A stretch of 64,000 bases of DNA, from NCBI GenBank assembly GCA_015680685.1, contig MNCI01013584.1, positions 818,771 to 882,770 of the forward strand. Direction: 5' to 3'. The notes under the pieces are model-generated. The model saw nothing but the letters and a program-made list of their open reading frames with translations. It did not search any database and was not told the DNA's origin. A program made the position numbers and the translations under genes. The stretch is from Gnetum montanum. Taxonomy: Eukaryota; Streptophyta; Gnetopsida; Gnetales; Gnetaceae. Positions 21,289 to 31,789 of the stretch are shown here, piece by piece (the first letter of the stretch is position 1; every line of letters starts with the position of its first letter).

Positions 21289-23134
21289 GTTTTTGTTTTA
21301 CACATTTTTTTTTTACAAATTTCTTTAACTTCTCTTATTTTTTTTGCAACATTGTTTATACTTTTCTATTTCTTTGTGTGTTTATTTATTTTGTTAGGTT
21401 CATCACCTAATAAGTGCTCTTGATGGTGGTATGAATTGTATTCTATTGATTGATAATGTTTGGTTTTTACCTTGGAGTTACAATGTTGATACTAAAGTAT
21501 GGTTCTTTTGATATAGTAGGAAATGAGTCCATGTCATCCATGAATTCATAAATTTCTATGGTCTCTCTTGGCTTGGAAGTGTATAGTCCCTTTCGTAACA
21601 ATAAAACTATTAACAAATTGGTGACTGGGCATTTCTCAAATTGAGGAAGGACTCAAAGATTGAAAAAGGTGTGACTTCAAGGGGATTTGATGCATTTGTG
21701 CTAGCCATTCTCTTGGGTGCTTGGATGTTTTCTTCTTGAGTTTTCCTTACCATTCTGACATTGCTCCATTATTGGGAAGCTAAGCTAAATAAAATAATAA
21801 GTATTTGCATGGTGTGGTTCTCATGCAAGAAATAAAAATAAAAAAAAGAGAAAAAATAGTGTGAGAATTCAAAGCACACCCCTTAGACAAAATAATCATC
21901 TGGGATACAAGCAATGGTTATGGAACTAAAAAAACATATTCCCTATAACTAAGGCCCTTTCTCACTTCCTACTTTACCCTTTCTTTTTTCCTCATAATGG
22001 TGGTGACTCTTTGGCGGAAGCATTCTTGTTACTTCAAGTGGATGGATTGGCTGAGTGTATTAATGCAAAGTCATTGGAAGTGGATTTTTTGAGGCTATAT
22101 TTGGAATGAGATCTACTAAGTTACATTAACCATATGTGCACAAGGGGGTTGTACACCACCTTATTCTTGGGACTCCATTCTATTCTCTTCTTTCCATCAT
22201 TCTTTCTCCATTTTTCCACCTCATTGCTGGTTGTACTAGTAGTCTATATGTTGGTTGATGCATTGTTTTCTTTTTGGTAAATTCTTGTGGTTAAGACTTC
22301 AACTCTTGCTTCCGAATGAGATTTCCAGAGCCTACCGACTCTTTGAATGTGGGTTTGTCAGGGCATAAAGGGCATGAGCTTATTTTGGGGAGGACCCACT
22401 AGCATTCCTATTTGGTGCATCAATTAACTTCTTTCCCTTAAACATTTCCACAATCACCAATTTTTTTGTTCATTACCACCTTTGACATCCATTTTCTTGG
22501 TGTTGCCATTGTTTCTTTTTCTCTATCTTTCTTATTCCTTATCATTTTCCATTCTATCACTACTGGAGGATCACTCTTAGTCATGGGGGTCTTGGTTCAA
22601 TTTTTTCAATTTTCTCCTAATCCCTACACCTTGGGTAGTCACCAGTGTTATATCTCCAGAATCCATATTGGCCATATCACAACTTAGCCAATGGATCTTA
22701 CAGCGAGGCAAGGTATAAACTGTATTGTGATTTACTTATCCTTGCTCATATGTGACTGTGTTGTACATGCAGATGGCAATCATATAGCAATGGATTGGAG
22801 TTGGAGGAAACACTTAGGATGGACTAGTGCTGGAATAGTTATGCAAGGAACAAGAATGATGGCATAGTTATAGATGAACAATAGAAGGCGTAATTTTGGC
22901 CTCGGTAGCAACACATCTTCTTCTTTTCTCTCTCTTTTCTCTCAGTTGCCAAATAAGGCTAAATGTCAAATGTGTATAGTGTTCACTCTTGTGGTCATAA
23001 ACACTAATATTGCCATGTATTGTAATGATGATCCGTTCACATGTCACCCCATTCCCCATTAGTGTCATTCAAGTCAATAATCCCATACCTTCCAAATATT
23101 TTGTAAGGAACTCGAGGATGAGTTTTCGTTTAGT
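21289..23134 (+). other. 3' non-coding region of element D with vestigial acceptor site
   Basis: This region matches, inverted, 37011-38950 of element G and parts of 8480-10790 of C. At 22771 a TACATGCAG is followed by ATGGCAATC, like GTAG-ATGGCGATA in G (37364 minus) and TTGTAG-ATG in C. Only about 30 codons of similarity follow before stops. Near 22978-23060 the reading FTLVVINTNIAMYCNDDPFT has a counterpart FTLVVMNTSFVKSCNDDPLT in G, perhaps the end of the lost extra ORF. Confidence 0.55.
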
Positions 23135-23144
23135 CATGGGGGTA
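23135..23144 (+). other. Polypurine tract of element D
   Basis: CATGGGGGTA directly precedes the 3' LTR start. The same run, inverted, precedes the 3' LTR of G (37001-37010). Confidence 0.7.
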
Positions 23145-23943
23145 TGATGAGCCACAATATTTCGTATGTGATATCGCATTCACCATGCGATATCGTGTCT
23201 TACCTCACCTTCTATAAATAAAAGGCGACGCCCCTTGTTCCTGATAGTTAGACTTAGACCCTTAGCCAAACTCTTGCAATTTTACCATTCCATAGTTAGA
23301 ATAATTTCTATGTGCCTGTAGTAGGAGTCATAGAGTGAACAGATCTTTATTTGAGCAAATTGTACCTGAGCACACATTTTTGTATGGCAATAAAGACGAA
23401 ATTTATGATAACCCTTGCAGCATACGAATTAAGCTAATTAGTAATTAATTATTATTGAATGTTTAATTATTTCCTAGTTAATTAATCTCTCTCTCAACCT
23501 TTGACTCTCTTAGTTAAGTACAGTTAGTACAACTGCTTCGAGCATGCATGTAGTGCTTGGTAACCCAGTAACGACTAGCATTTGGTAATCCCAGCAGCAT
23601 TGCACTAGTTCAGGATGTGTACGGAAAGTGGGAATGGATACTGGTGTTAGGATAATTAGAACTTATTTAATGAATAGTTAAAGTAAGTTAGTCACTTATT
23701 TCTCTTTTCCTTTCCCTTATTAGCATAAGACACGAAAAATATAAAAGCTATAAAAATCATATACCTCAAGATTACTTAACCATACAATCGTGATAATACA
23801 AGTAAGTTTGGGAAGCCAACAATTGATTAACCCTAAGTGTTCCATTAAAGCATGTAAGAACTTAGTCCTTGGAGTTTGACCAGATCACACATGAGATGCT
23901 CGTATTCATATGGTTGAGTGTAGGGGTACCTTGCCACTCATCA
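23145..23943 (+). repeat. 3' LTR of element D
   Basis: 799 bp, TGATGAG...CTCATCA, followed by the target duplication ATAAT. TATAAATA is at 23213-23220. It keeps GCGATATCG palindromes near 23175-23200 and the segment deleted from the 5' LTR. Confidence 0.9.
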
Positions 23944-24547
23944 ATAATTTATGAATAGTAATAAAGATCAAGATTTCTCTTCATCATTGCAGCATATCAC
24001 TTAGTATAGATTTATTCTCCATAATGTTTACTTTCCTTAAGTCATTTACATTTACTAAGTTATTTATTTTTTTCATGTCTATTAGTAAGGTAGAATAAGT
24101 ATGACTGGTTTCAAGTGTTAAGTATAGTTATTTGATAACCCAGTAGTGACTTTGCTTAAATTTCTTAGTAGTAAAGTTACTTGGTAATCCTAGTAATAGT
24201 TACATTAGCCTAGGATGTGTATGGAGAACCAGGAACAAATGTTTATTACTGATAGGATAGAATAGAATTACATTTTTATTATACTTAGCATTGGAATTTA
24301 CAACCATTTTTGTCATTTTTACACTTGGTGTTATTAAGTGCCACTCAAACTTAGTTTATCATATAGCTTAATAAGAGGTAAATCATATGATTTGCACCTT
24401 GCTAACTCTAAGTGGGAAAATAACGATCATGAACTTTACATTAACTTGCTAGTATATTTACATTGTCCTTCTATAGATTATGATCTAGGCACAAATGAAA
24501 ACTTGTGACTTGTATGATTGAGTGTTGAAATAACTAATTGCTCATCA
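23944..24547 (+). repeat. 3' LTR of element C, right part
   Basis: After ATAAT the LTR of C continues: TAATAAAGATCAAG, GTATGACTGGTTTCAAGTG, GATAACCCAGTAGTGAC and AGGATGTGTATGGAGAACC align in order with the right two-thirds of the D LTR. It ends ATTGCTCATCA at 24547. With the left part the LTR is about 864 bp. Confidence 0.8.
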
Positions 24548-24700
24548 AGGTTCAAGACTTCTATGTAGAATATTAAATATTTATGCTTTGATAAGATTGG
24601 ATAGTCACTTGTTGAAGATCAAGTTCAATCAAAGATGAATAATAGAAGCCATGAAGAGATAAGTGTGTCTAATCTTTACATATGGTAGTAAGTCTATTCT

Positions 24701-25156
24701 ATGGTAACAAGTGTGTTGGATTCTAGTTTTTCGCTTCAATTTGGTAGTGGTTTATTCCATTGTGATGATGAGCATCATGATCATCATGATGACTATGATG
24801 AATTTATGAGTTATGATATGCATGATGGAAGCAATGTAACTTTTGATGCCATTTTTGTTAATAATAAGACTAATTATGATAATTTATCCAAGTTCGTATT
24901 TGATAACGATGACTATGATAGAAATCATAATGAGATGATCATTATTGATATGGATGTGGACATTGATAGTAATGAAATTGATTATCTTGGTTGTAAAATA
25001 GATGGAAAATGTAAAGGAAATCTGCATTATGATTTTTATTATGGAATAAGGATGAGTGAGAGACTTCTAAATACCAATAAGAAGATGAGATTTAGTGATG
25101 AAGCTCAATTGAGTGTTGGTTTTATACAAGAGATGAGGGACTTTCATGCAAAGTAA
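24701..25156 (+). CDS. Acidic His/Asp-rich ORF of 151 codons, unknown function
   Basis: One of the few intact frames here. After a short hydrophobic start it has a His/Asp cluster (CDDEHHDHHDDYDEF), then further Asp/Asn-rich sequence (FDNDDYDRNHNEMIIIDMD) and ends FIQEMRDFHAK. The last 15 or so residues match the start of the integrase tail in element E (FVQKM.DLHKQ, 56430), so the ORF runs into pol sequence. No family is recognised. It may be a retroelement protein, such as a protease-RT spacer, joined to the integrase tail by deletion. Its openness may be chance. Confidence 0.4.
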   Translation: MVTSVLDSSFSLQFGSGLFHCDDEHHDHHDDYDEFMSYDMHDGSNVTFDAIFVNNKTNYDNLSKFVFDNDDYDRNHNEMIIIDMDVDIDSNEIDYLGCKIDGKCKGNLHYDFYYGIRMSERLLNTNKKMRFSDEAQLSVGFIQEMRDFHAK

Positions 25157-25674
25157 AATCAAATCTTGAGAAGAAAAATGAAGAGATAATTTTCAAGAGG
25201 AATGAGGAAAAATGAAATATAAAATTTTCTATTGGTGACTTGGTTTGGATGCACTTAAAAAAGAAGCGATTGAGAGGTGTTAACCTCTCCAAGTTGAAAA
25301 CTAAGAAGATGGAACATCTTAAAATCAAGGCTAAGATCAATGATAATGCTTTTGAAATTGATTTATCAAATGAGGTTGGTACATATTTTGTGTTTAATGT
25401 TTTAGATTTTATGTACTATCATGGACTAGTTAATGAAGAGACCATTCAAGGTAGCATCAATGAGTTAAAGGGGATCATTGATTAGTCCAATCCTTCAATG
25501 GAGAGGAAGGTAATTGTACTCAAATGGGGAGAAGCTTCTAACACTTGGGGAGTCCAAAAGCATAAATATTTAATTCATTTGGAGGATTTGTCCATGAATG
25601 ATGTTGTATGGATTCATGAGACTAAACTTCATAAGTGGGGGATCACTTCAACTCTTACTACTTTGTTTACATGA
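25100..25674 (+). pseudogene. Integrase C-terminal domain and chromodomain of remnant K
   Basis: Open at 25240-25485: the block GDLVWMHLKKKRLRGVNLSK and KINDNAFEIDL, FNVLDFMYYHG, which is the usual end of plant Ty3/gypsy integrase. After one stop, 25495-25674 reads MERKVIVL ... KYLIHLEDLSMNDVVWIHE and TKLHKWG, which fits a chromodomain (YLVKW..., W-containing helix). Chromodomains tether integrase to chromatin marks. The frame ends at TGA 25672-25674. One in-frame stop at 25216 and one at 25483 break it. Confidence 0.7.
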
Positions 25675-25689
25675 GTTCAATTTTTGAAT

Positions 25690-26655
25690 GGTGGGAGAGC
25701 TAGTGTAGGGTCACCTCTTCGAATCCTCTTGTTCTTCCCGACATGTATGTTTTAGATATTAAGATCTATGGATATATCTTGAAGGTCAAGAAGACATCTT
25801 GGCTAGGAGTGGAGTATTCATAGAAGATGTCTTTAGTTTGGCAAGAGATGTCTTGGAATTGGAGGAGATATCTAGCCTAGTGAGGAAATGTCTTAGGGAA
25901 GATATCTTGGTAATAGTGAATATGTTACAAGCAAGATATCTTACCTAGAAGAAAAAACCTCATCTAGGGAAAAGATATCTTTCAAAAAAAGTAGACATCT
26001 TGGTTGAAAGTGGTGTTTTTGTAGGAGATAGCCTAAGAAGATCAGGGACAACCTATACAATTAGAAAACTTCTAGATTTGGCTGTTCCAAGTTGAAAAAC
26101 AACTAGGAGATCCATGAGAACTCCAATTTGAGCTTTTGAAAGATTTCTCTAGGGTTTTTACCTTGTTTTCTTAATAAATGTATTTTTCTTTAAAGTTTAT
26201 GGATTGATAAAGAGTGAGGGAGAATTCTTCATGAGAGCTCTTGAGTTCAGAAGAGATTTAAAAAAGTGTAATAGGATACATTGATTAAGTATGGGTGTGG
26301 TTGCAGCTCTAGGGTTAATATATGTGGATTTGCCTATGTGTTCTTATCTCTTATTTACTTCTTTGAATTGAATCTTAATCTTGGGTTTTGGACAGATTTT
26401 CTGTTGGTTATGTCTTGCATTGAGAACAACCATTGTGTGGTTGTAGAGCCTCATGCTCTACAATATATTTTTTAAGTGTTTTGAGAGATTTTGAATGTTT
26501 TGTAAGTTTTGGGAAGTCCATTGTAATCTTCTAATTTAATAATTGAAGATAGATAGTTTCTTATTTTCTATCAAAAATCAAATATCTTTTCATAGTATCT
26601 AGATTTAGTATTTGAAGGTGATTCCTTATTACAGTGAACTTGCTTCAAAATATTC
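25690..26655 (+). repeat. LTR-like segment with repeated AGATATCT motifs
   Basis: It follows the chromodomain ORF after a purine-rich GAATGGTGGGAGAGC (likely polypurine tract) and contains about ten copies of AGATATCTT or AGACATCTTGG between 25755 and 26010. Exact LTR ends cannot be fixed since the partner LTR is not in the window. Confidence 0.4.
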
Positions 26656-26679
26656 CAAAAAAAAAAAACATTTTCTATG

Positions 26680-28130
26680 TTGATTATTAAACTAAAGAAA
26701 TAGGTGAATAATATAATCAATTCTATTATAAGAAGTTTTAGAAGGAGCCTAATAACTAGAGTAATAAAACTTAGTTGATTGAAGCATCTACTTAATAACT
26801 AAAACTTTCTTAGTAATGTTGAGATTTTTTTTTCTTTTTATTTAGCAAGATTCTTTTCAATTTTATCAAGCACATAATTCCAAAAAATAGTAAGATTAGG
26901 CTAAAAATAAAAATAGATCTTAAAATTTTAAAGATAATCTTCTTTTAAGATTTTCCAAGAATTAAGAATAACCCACTTATCAATATTGCTATTACAATAA
27001 ACAACATATATTTTTCAATTGATATGAGAGCCAAATAACATGTAATAATACTCTACTCTAGTTAAAAGAGTATTGATATGTTGTAGAGAATTGTTAATGA
27101 TAAAAAAAGAGTCCTCTACAAAGTGCACATTAAGCAATTACATACCTTGATCATTAATTAAAATTTCCTTAATGACATTTCTTTTAAGATCATAATTCAT
27201 ATTATGTGAAAGAAAGACTATCATAATAATAAAAATATAAAGAGCTTGAGAACGATCTTGGGAAATTAACTATTGAAATGAAAAGGAGGAACTCATTCCA
27301 AAAACTGTAGCAACTTAAGTATTAGCATTAATGAGTAGGGTATAGCTAATATGACTAAAATAATCATAAAATTATTATTTCTAAAGATAAGAAATTATAA
27401 AATTCCATTCAATCTTAGAAGATTTAGCATAATCTTACCTAATTAAAGTAATGTCTTGATTAGTATCATAAACCCATCACATTCCCTTCCAAGCTAAAAT
27501 AATAGTTTTTAAAATATGTCTATTCAACTCTAATGATATTTTCCACAACCTTCTAAATTCAATAAGCCATGTATTTAGGTAAAATTTTATAAGTATTATT
27601 AAAAAGAGTAGTAAGCCTGTAATTATCAATCTGTTAAAGATCTTCATTTTTAGAAAGAGAATAAATTTCATCTTTATTAATATTTTTACTAAGAAATTTT
27701 TTTAATGATTTTAACAATGTTCAATGCTTCTTAAAAGATACAATTGAAAAACTATCAAATCTTGGAGCTTTACCATATGCTAAATTAAGAGCTACTGCTT
27801 TGATTTCCTATATTTTAATTTCTACTTCAAGAATACTTTGATGGAATTTATTATAAGATGAGAAATATGTGTACTAGAGGCCTAGAAGGATTTCTTACTA
27901 AAACCTTTAAAGGAAAGAATATAAGAAATTTTATTTTCTAAAAAACAATTAATAATCTCAAGATTTGTAATAATGGAATGATTTACATAAAATAAATCTA
28001 GTTTAAGTACTTGACCCTTTCATTTTAGAAACTTAAAAAATTTCTTGTAAGGTTCATATTTAATATTTAACCAATCCATGAAAATATTAGTCAAAATACT
28101 TTTAGCTTCAAAAGCATCTTAACATTGTTT
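26680..28130 (-). pseudogene. LINE reverse transcriptase
   Basis: Motifs in order on the minus strand, with frameshifts: NEDL.QIDNYRLTTLFN with TYKIL (the 'FRPISL' block, about 27620), VVENIIRVE (27530), then an FxxAKSxDRxEWN-like block (27400), FGMSSSFSF and RSQAL (RQG region, 27290), NVHFVEDSFFIINNS at about 27120 (FADDT box, now VED), and WNYVLDKIEKNLAK near 26860, the thumb block of L1 RTs. Confidence 0.6.
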
Positions 28131-28389
28131 AGCATAACAAGCTTTAGTCAATGCTTTTCAAATTTTAAAGTCAAAGGGATTTTGGTCTCTAAGAATTTAC
28201 AATTTCTTGATAGATTCCACAAGGTCTTCTTCAACCTAATGCTTACACTTAGCAAATTAATGTCCAAATCATCTAGCACAATTTCTAACTCTATTAGTAA
28301 TTTGCTATCACCAGTCAATCTAACATATATATCTAGTATGCTTTTTTTGCACTCTATAAAGACTTTAAAATATTTTCTCCACTAGCTCC

Positions 28390-29280
28390 TGTGAATATAT
28401 TAGCATTCATATGAAAAATCTCAAACTTTTGAAAGAGGGAAGAATTAATTTTAGAGAGAAAAATTCTAATAGAAAAATGATCTAACAAAGTAGCATTTGT
28501 ATGCACTTCTACTTTCTTATAAGCTTCTAAAAAGAAACATTAGAGATATCAAATTTATCAAGTAGATAATAAATTCTATCATTTTCTTCCTAATAACTAT
28601 ACTAAGTATAAGGTTTCTCATTTGAATAATTTGGGAATAAAATAATAATAATAATAATAGAAAGAAAATATTTTTCTTTAAATTGCACTAATTTTTTTTT
28701 GATAAATATTAGGTGGAAGATCATTAAGTTTATTTAAATGACTTTTAACCTTGTTAAGAACACCTCTAACAATCCAAGGAACTTTAAGCAAAGAGTGAAG
28801 ATATTTATAAACATATTATTAATCTTTTGAATTATTAAGATTATAAATATTATAGAGTACAAAGTCTTACATTTTATTTTGACAAGTAATCCAAATAAAT
28901 TTTTTGAGGTTTTTAAAGCTAGAATTCAAAACTTTTCAAGTTCATTTTTATTATATATAATAGCAACATTTCATTTATTAACTTCACAAGTGGTGAAAAA
29001 AATAATGTAGGTTTTTAAAATGCATTTACCAACAAAACTAACATCATAGACTGAAATCTTTAATTATTGTAGAAAAATAAAATTAGGAAAGAAATGCCAA
29101 TTTGAAAGATACTCTTCAATAATATTTAATTTGGAAAGAAATGCTAGTTTGAAATATCTCAAACATCCCACAATTAAAAATAACATTAAGATGTGAAGGA
29201 GAAGTTTCCATCCTTTATTTTTCAAGCTTAGCATTTCCTCATCATCCATGTTACTAATAGGTGAAAAAGCATTATCCAAT
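28390..29280 (-). pseudogene. LINE APE-type endonuclease
   Basis: The endonuclease nicks target DNA to prime reverse transcription. Minus-strand blocks: NFIFLQ followed by a stop and LKI at about 29064 (the LQETK block, catalytic Glu lost), VPWIVRGVLNKVKSHLNKLN at about 28740 (GDFN block), and LLDHFSIRIFL at about 28460 (SDH block). These are the three landmark motifs in the right order. Confidence 0.6.
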
Positions 29281-29799
29281 GAAAAAACATTTGAATTGGT
29301 AGTAGAAGTAGAGAAATAAGGAGATAGCTTTGGGATTATTAAATTGAAACTAGTTTCTATAGACCTCTTCTTTTTATGTTACACTAAGAGAAATCCATTT
29401 GCATTAGTATTTTCACTACTAGTCCTTGCTAAAAATTTATTTTTTTTGTAAAGAAGAATTTTCTATAGATCTTGAGATTTTGCTAACACCTTTAAATTTA
29501 AAAGGATTAGTAAAAGACTAAGAACTTGTTGAAGAAGATTTCATTTGTATTTGTTGAAAACAACTATTATTTGTCTTTTCTAAACATTATTGCTTTTTTC
29601 ATGAAATTTTTTTATTGAGAATAAAATAGGCTCCCATAACGTGTTCCTCATAATAGAAATAGCTATACCATTGGCCAAAAAAATTAGTAGTAGTAATTTT
29701 CTAGGAAAAATACTAATTATTAGACTAAAGTTTTAATTCTTATCTTCCTCTCTTGTAAATAAATCTCTGAAAAACAACATGTATATTGCATATCATCAA

Positions 29800-30760
29800 T
29801 CAAAATGTTGTAAAATCAAAAGTTTTCACAAGCTTTTATTTTAAGAGTTCAAATTCATGATTGCATTTCTTGGTCCATTCAAATATCATAACATTTTTAG
29901 TTAGCTTCACTAGTGATTTAGTAATTTGGAGACGTTTTTAATGAACCTTTGATAGTAGCCTCTATGTTGAAGGAAGGTTCTAAAATCTTTTACTATCTAT
30001 GGTTTTTATGTGATTTCTTAGATCACTCTTATGTTTTTAGGATTTACCTCTATTTCGTTTTCTAATAGCTAGAGTCCAAGAACAATGTCCTCCTATAGCT
30101 TTAGATGGCTTTTCTACTAGTTGAGCTTGAGATTAGTTTCTACGCATTTCTTTGACACCTACTTCAAATGGTCTAAGGCCTACTTAAAATAAAAATCTTA
30201 TGTGGAGAATTCATCCATGAAGACTTCCATACCATTTCCAATCTACTACTAGATGATACTAATGAAAAGACATTGGAATATTATAGGAGTATTACATGGG
30301 CCAAAAGACACCTTTTTATAAGAGGAAGTCATCTACAATATGATAAATCTAGTTTTGTTTTGATCTTCCAAGGATATCTAAATTTGATTATAGTAACTAG
30401 AGCCATCTAAGAAGTTGTGAGACTTGCCACCTATAATGGTATGCAACAATTTGTCTACAAATGGTAATGAGAAATGATCTTTGAAGGTTTTCATCCTTAA
30501 CAATTTGATATGGATGTAAATCTTGCAATGTCCATACTTCTTTAACATAATAATGAGTGGTATTACCCAATCACTATTCTATAGCATAGATGAATTTTCC
30601 TTTTATAACATTCACCACCTTGGTTTTGATAACTTGATTCAATTTTGGATTCAACATTTGTTGTGGCTATCTTTAAAGTTTGATGTCTAGATTAGTGTAG
30701 ATTCTATACTATGCAAGGATTAATCCATATTATTTTATCATACAAATAGGCAAAGATTAT
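29800..30760 (-). pseudogene. Reverse transcriptase and start of RNase H of element F
   Basis: Reads KTFKDHFSLPFVDKLLHTI, NFLDGSSYYNQI, then SYKKVSFGPCNTP and the active-site box VFMDEFST. The box carries the same GAT GAA codons as element D rather than the Asp-Asp of active RTs. The connection (VKDFRTFLQHRGYYQRFI) is at about 29950. Sequence stops at the beginning of RNase H. Confidence 0.8.
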
Positions 30761-31179
30761 TGTGCATTTTTTGAAAACCATTAGTAGTTTTTTTTATTTT
30801 TATGTAAGCTGAGAATTTATAATTATTGATTTACTAGTCTTCAAGAACACATATTCAGGAGTTTTCAACAATGTTTTAAGTATAATGGGGTTTTGTTTGA
30901 TTGTCTGAGAAATTTTTTACTTTTTCCAATCCATGTTTACTTCTTGGTGATCTTCTGCATGGGAAAGTTGGTATCTCAGCTATTCCATTTTATTTAATTT
31001 ATTAATATAGATACTTGTAAGTATTTGTTATGGTTCCTTGCATATAGTGGATCTTTATCTTTCATTCATGATTAGTTACTAGATGCTTTCTTATTTAGTG
31101 GCTACTACATATAGGAACTTTTACATACTCAATGATTTCTCACATGATATTCATGTTGATATAGTTCTATGTTTAATTG

Positions 31180-31780
31180 CTTAAATTTTCTACATGCAAT
31201 TGCATCCTATGTTACTATATGTGATGTATAGAAAGTGCTTCTTCTTCACAACTTCATGTTTATTCTTCTTGAAAATTTTTATGGATGGGCTTTTAATCCT
31301 AAGAATGAAATTAATTATGCTTAACCAAGCTCTTATTATGATGATGAAAAATTATTGCTTGTAGTTGTCAACACTGATCATCAAGAAATCAATATGGTAT
31401 GACCATCCATTAATGGTGGTATGAATATCTTCTACCAATTCTAAGAGCATGGTGATAGACTAATCAGCAAGCTCTAGCCTGATGTTACATTTCTTCAAAA
31501 GATATGGGTTACAAACTTTGTACATTTCTTTTGAGATCAAGTTAACTCTAGAACTCAAATCTAATTAGTAACTACATGGGTTAACATGATAATTTATACA
31601 TCGCTATGCTTTGGCTTAAAAATGGTTTGGAATGCATCTAGGAGATTGTAGGTATTAGATTCATAGTCATGAATGCTTGCATAGTTTTGGATAGATTGGT
31701 AGATCTAAATAATGAATGTTAGCAAGGCTTATACTCAAGAAGACTTAAGTTGCCATCCATTTTCATGTTTACAACCCTAG
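31180..31780 (-). pseudogene. Aspartic protease of element F
   Basis: Minus-strand translation gives RVNLISKEMYK, LELVEDIHTTINGWSYH and FIIIIRAWLSIIN, matching the protease of D and G. The active-site Asp context is L-D-L-S-S like with shifted frame. Confidence 0.65.
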
Positions 31781-31789
31781 TAGCATTTT

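Larger units (their letters stand above)
14048..23943 (+). mobile_element. Complete Athila-like element D, nested in the 3' LTR of C
   Basis: The 9896-bp element has LTRs at 14048-14787 and 23145-23943, a degenerate tRNA-Asp PBS, gag, protease, RT, RNase H and integrase on the plus strand, a 1.8-kb 3' non-coding region and a polypurine tract. ATAAT flanks both ends. It carries the only full pol of the family in the window, with all three integrase catalytic residues kept, yet stops and the RT box FMDE make it inactive now. Two single-N joints inside it (19657, 20861) are assembly artefacts. Confidence 0.92.
6631..24547 (+). mobile_element. Outer Athila-like element C (no RT-RH-IN), interrupted by A and D
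   Basis: C is read on the plus strand as a gag 3' part (6631-7450), protease (about 7540-7890), a short post-integrase relic (about 8390-8480), a long 3' region, an extra ORF relic (10790-13530), a polypurine tract and a 3' LTR split at 14047 by element D and resumed at 23944-24547. Its 5' half is beyond element A, off the window. There is no room for RT, RNase H or integrase between 7890 and 8390, and none is readable. The same gap is seen in G. Confidence 0.75.
24548..26655 (+). mobile_element. Chromovirus remnant K (integrase tail, chromodomain, probable LTR)
   Basis: Only the 3' end of a Ty3/gypsy chromovirus is readable, on the plus strand: an acidic ORF, the integrase C-terminal region, a chromodomain and an LTR-like segment. 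RT and the integrase core are absent, so this is a deletion derivative or a fragment. A run of 12 A at about 26657 and then a minus-strand LINE mark the right end. Confidence 0.6.
26670..29750 (-). mobile_element. L1-like LINE, decayed
   Basis: Minus-strand reading shows an endonuclease domain (28390-29280) upstream of a LINE-type reverse transcriptase (26680-28130), the order of ORF2 in plant L1 elements. No LTR or integrase is present. The region is very AT-rich and full of stops. I could not find target duplications. Its right side abuts the truncated element F. Confidence 0.6.

Noticed and set aside
26657-26668. Run of A read as the poly(A) tail of the LINE
   Set aside because: The LINE runs on the minus strand, so its tail should appear as T on this strand; the A run fits the neighbouring plus-strand remnant or chance.
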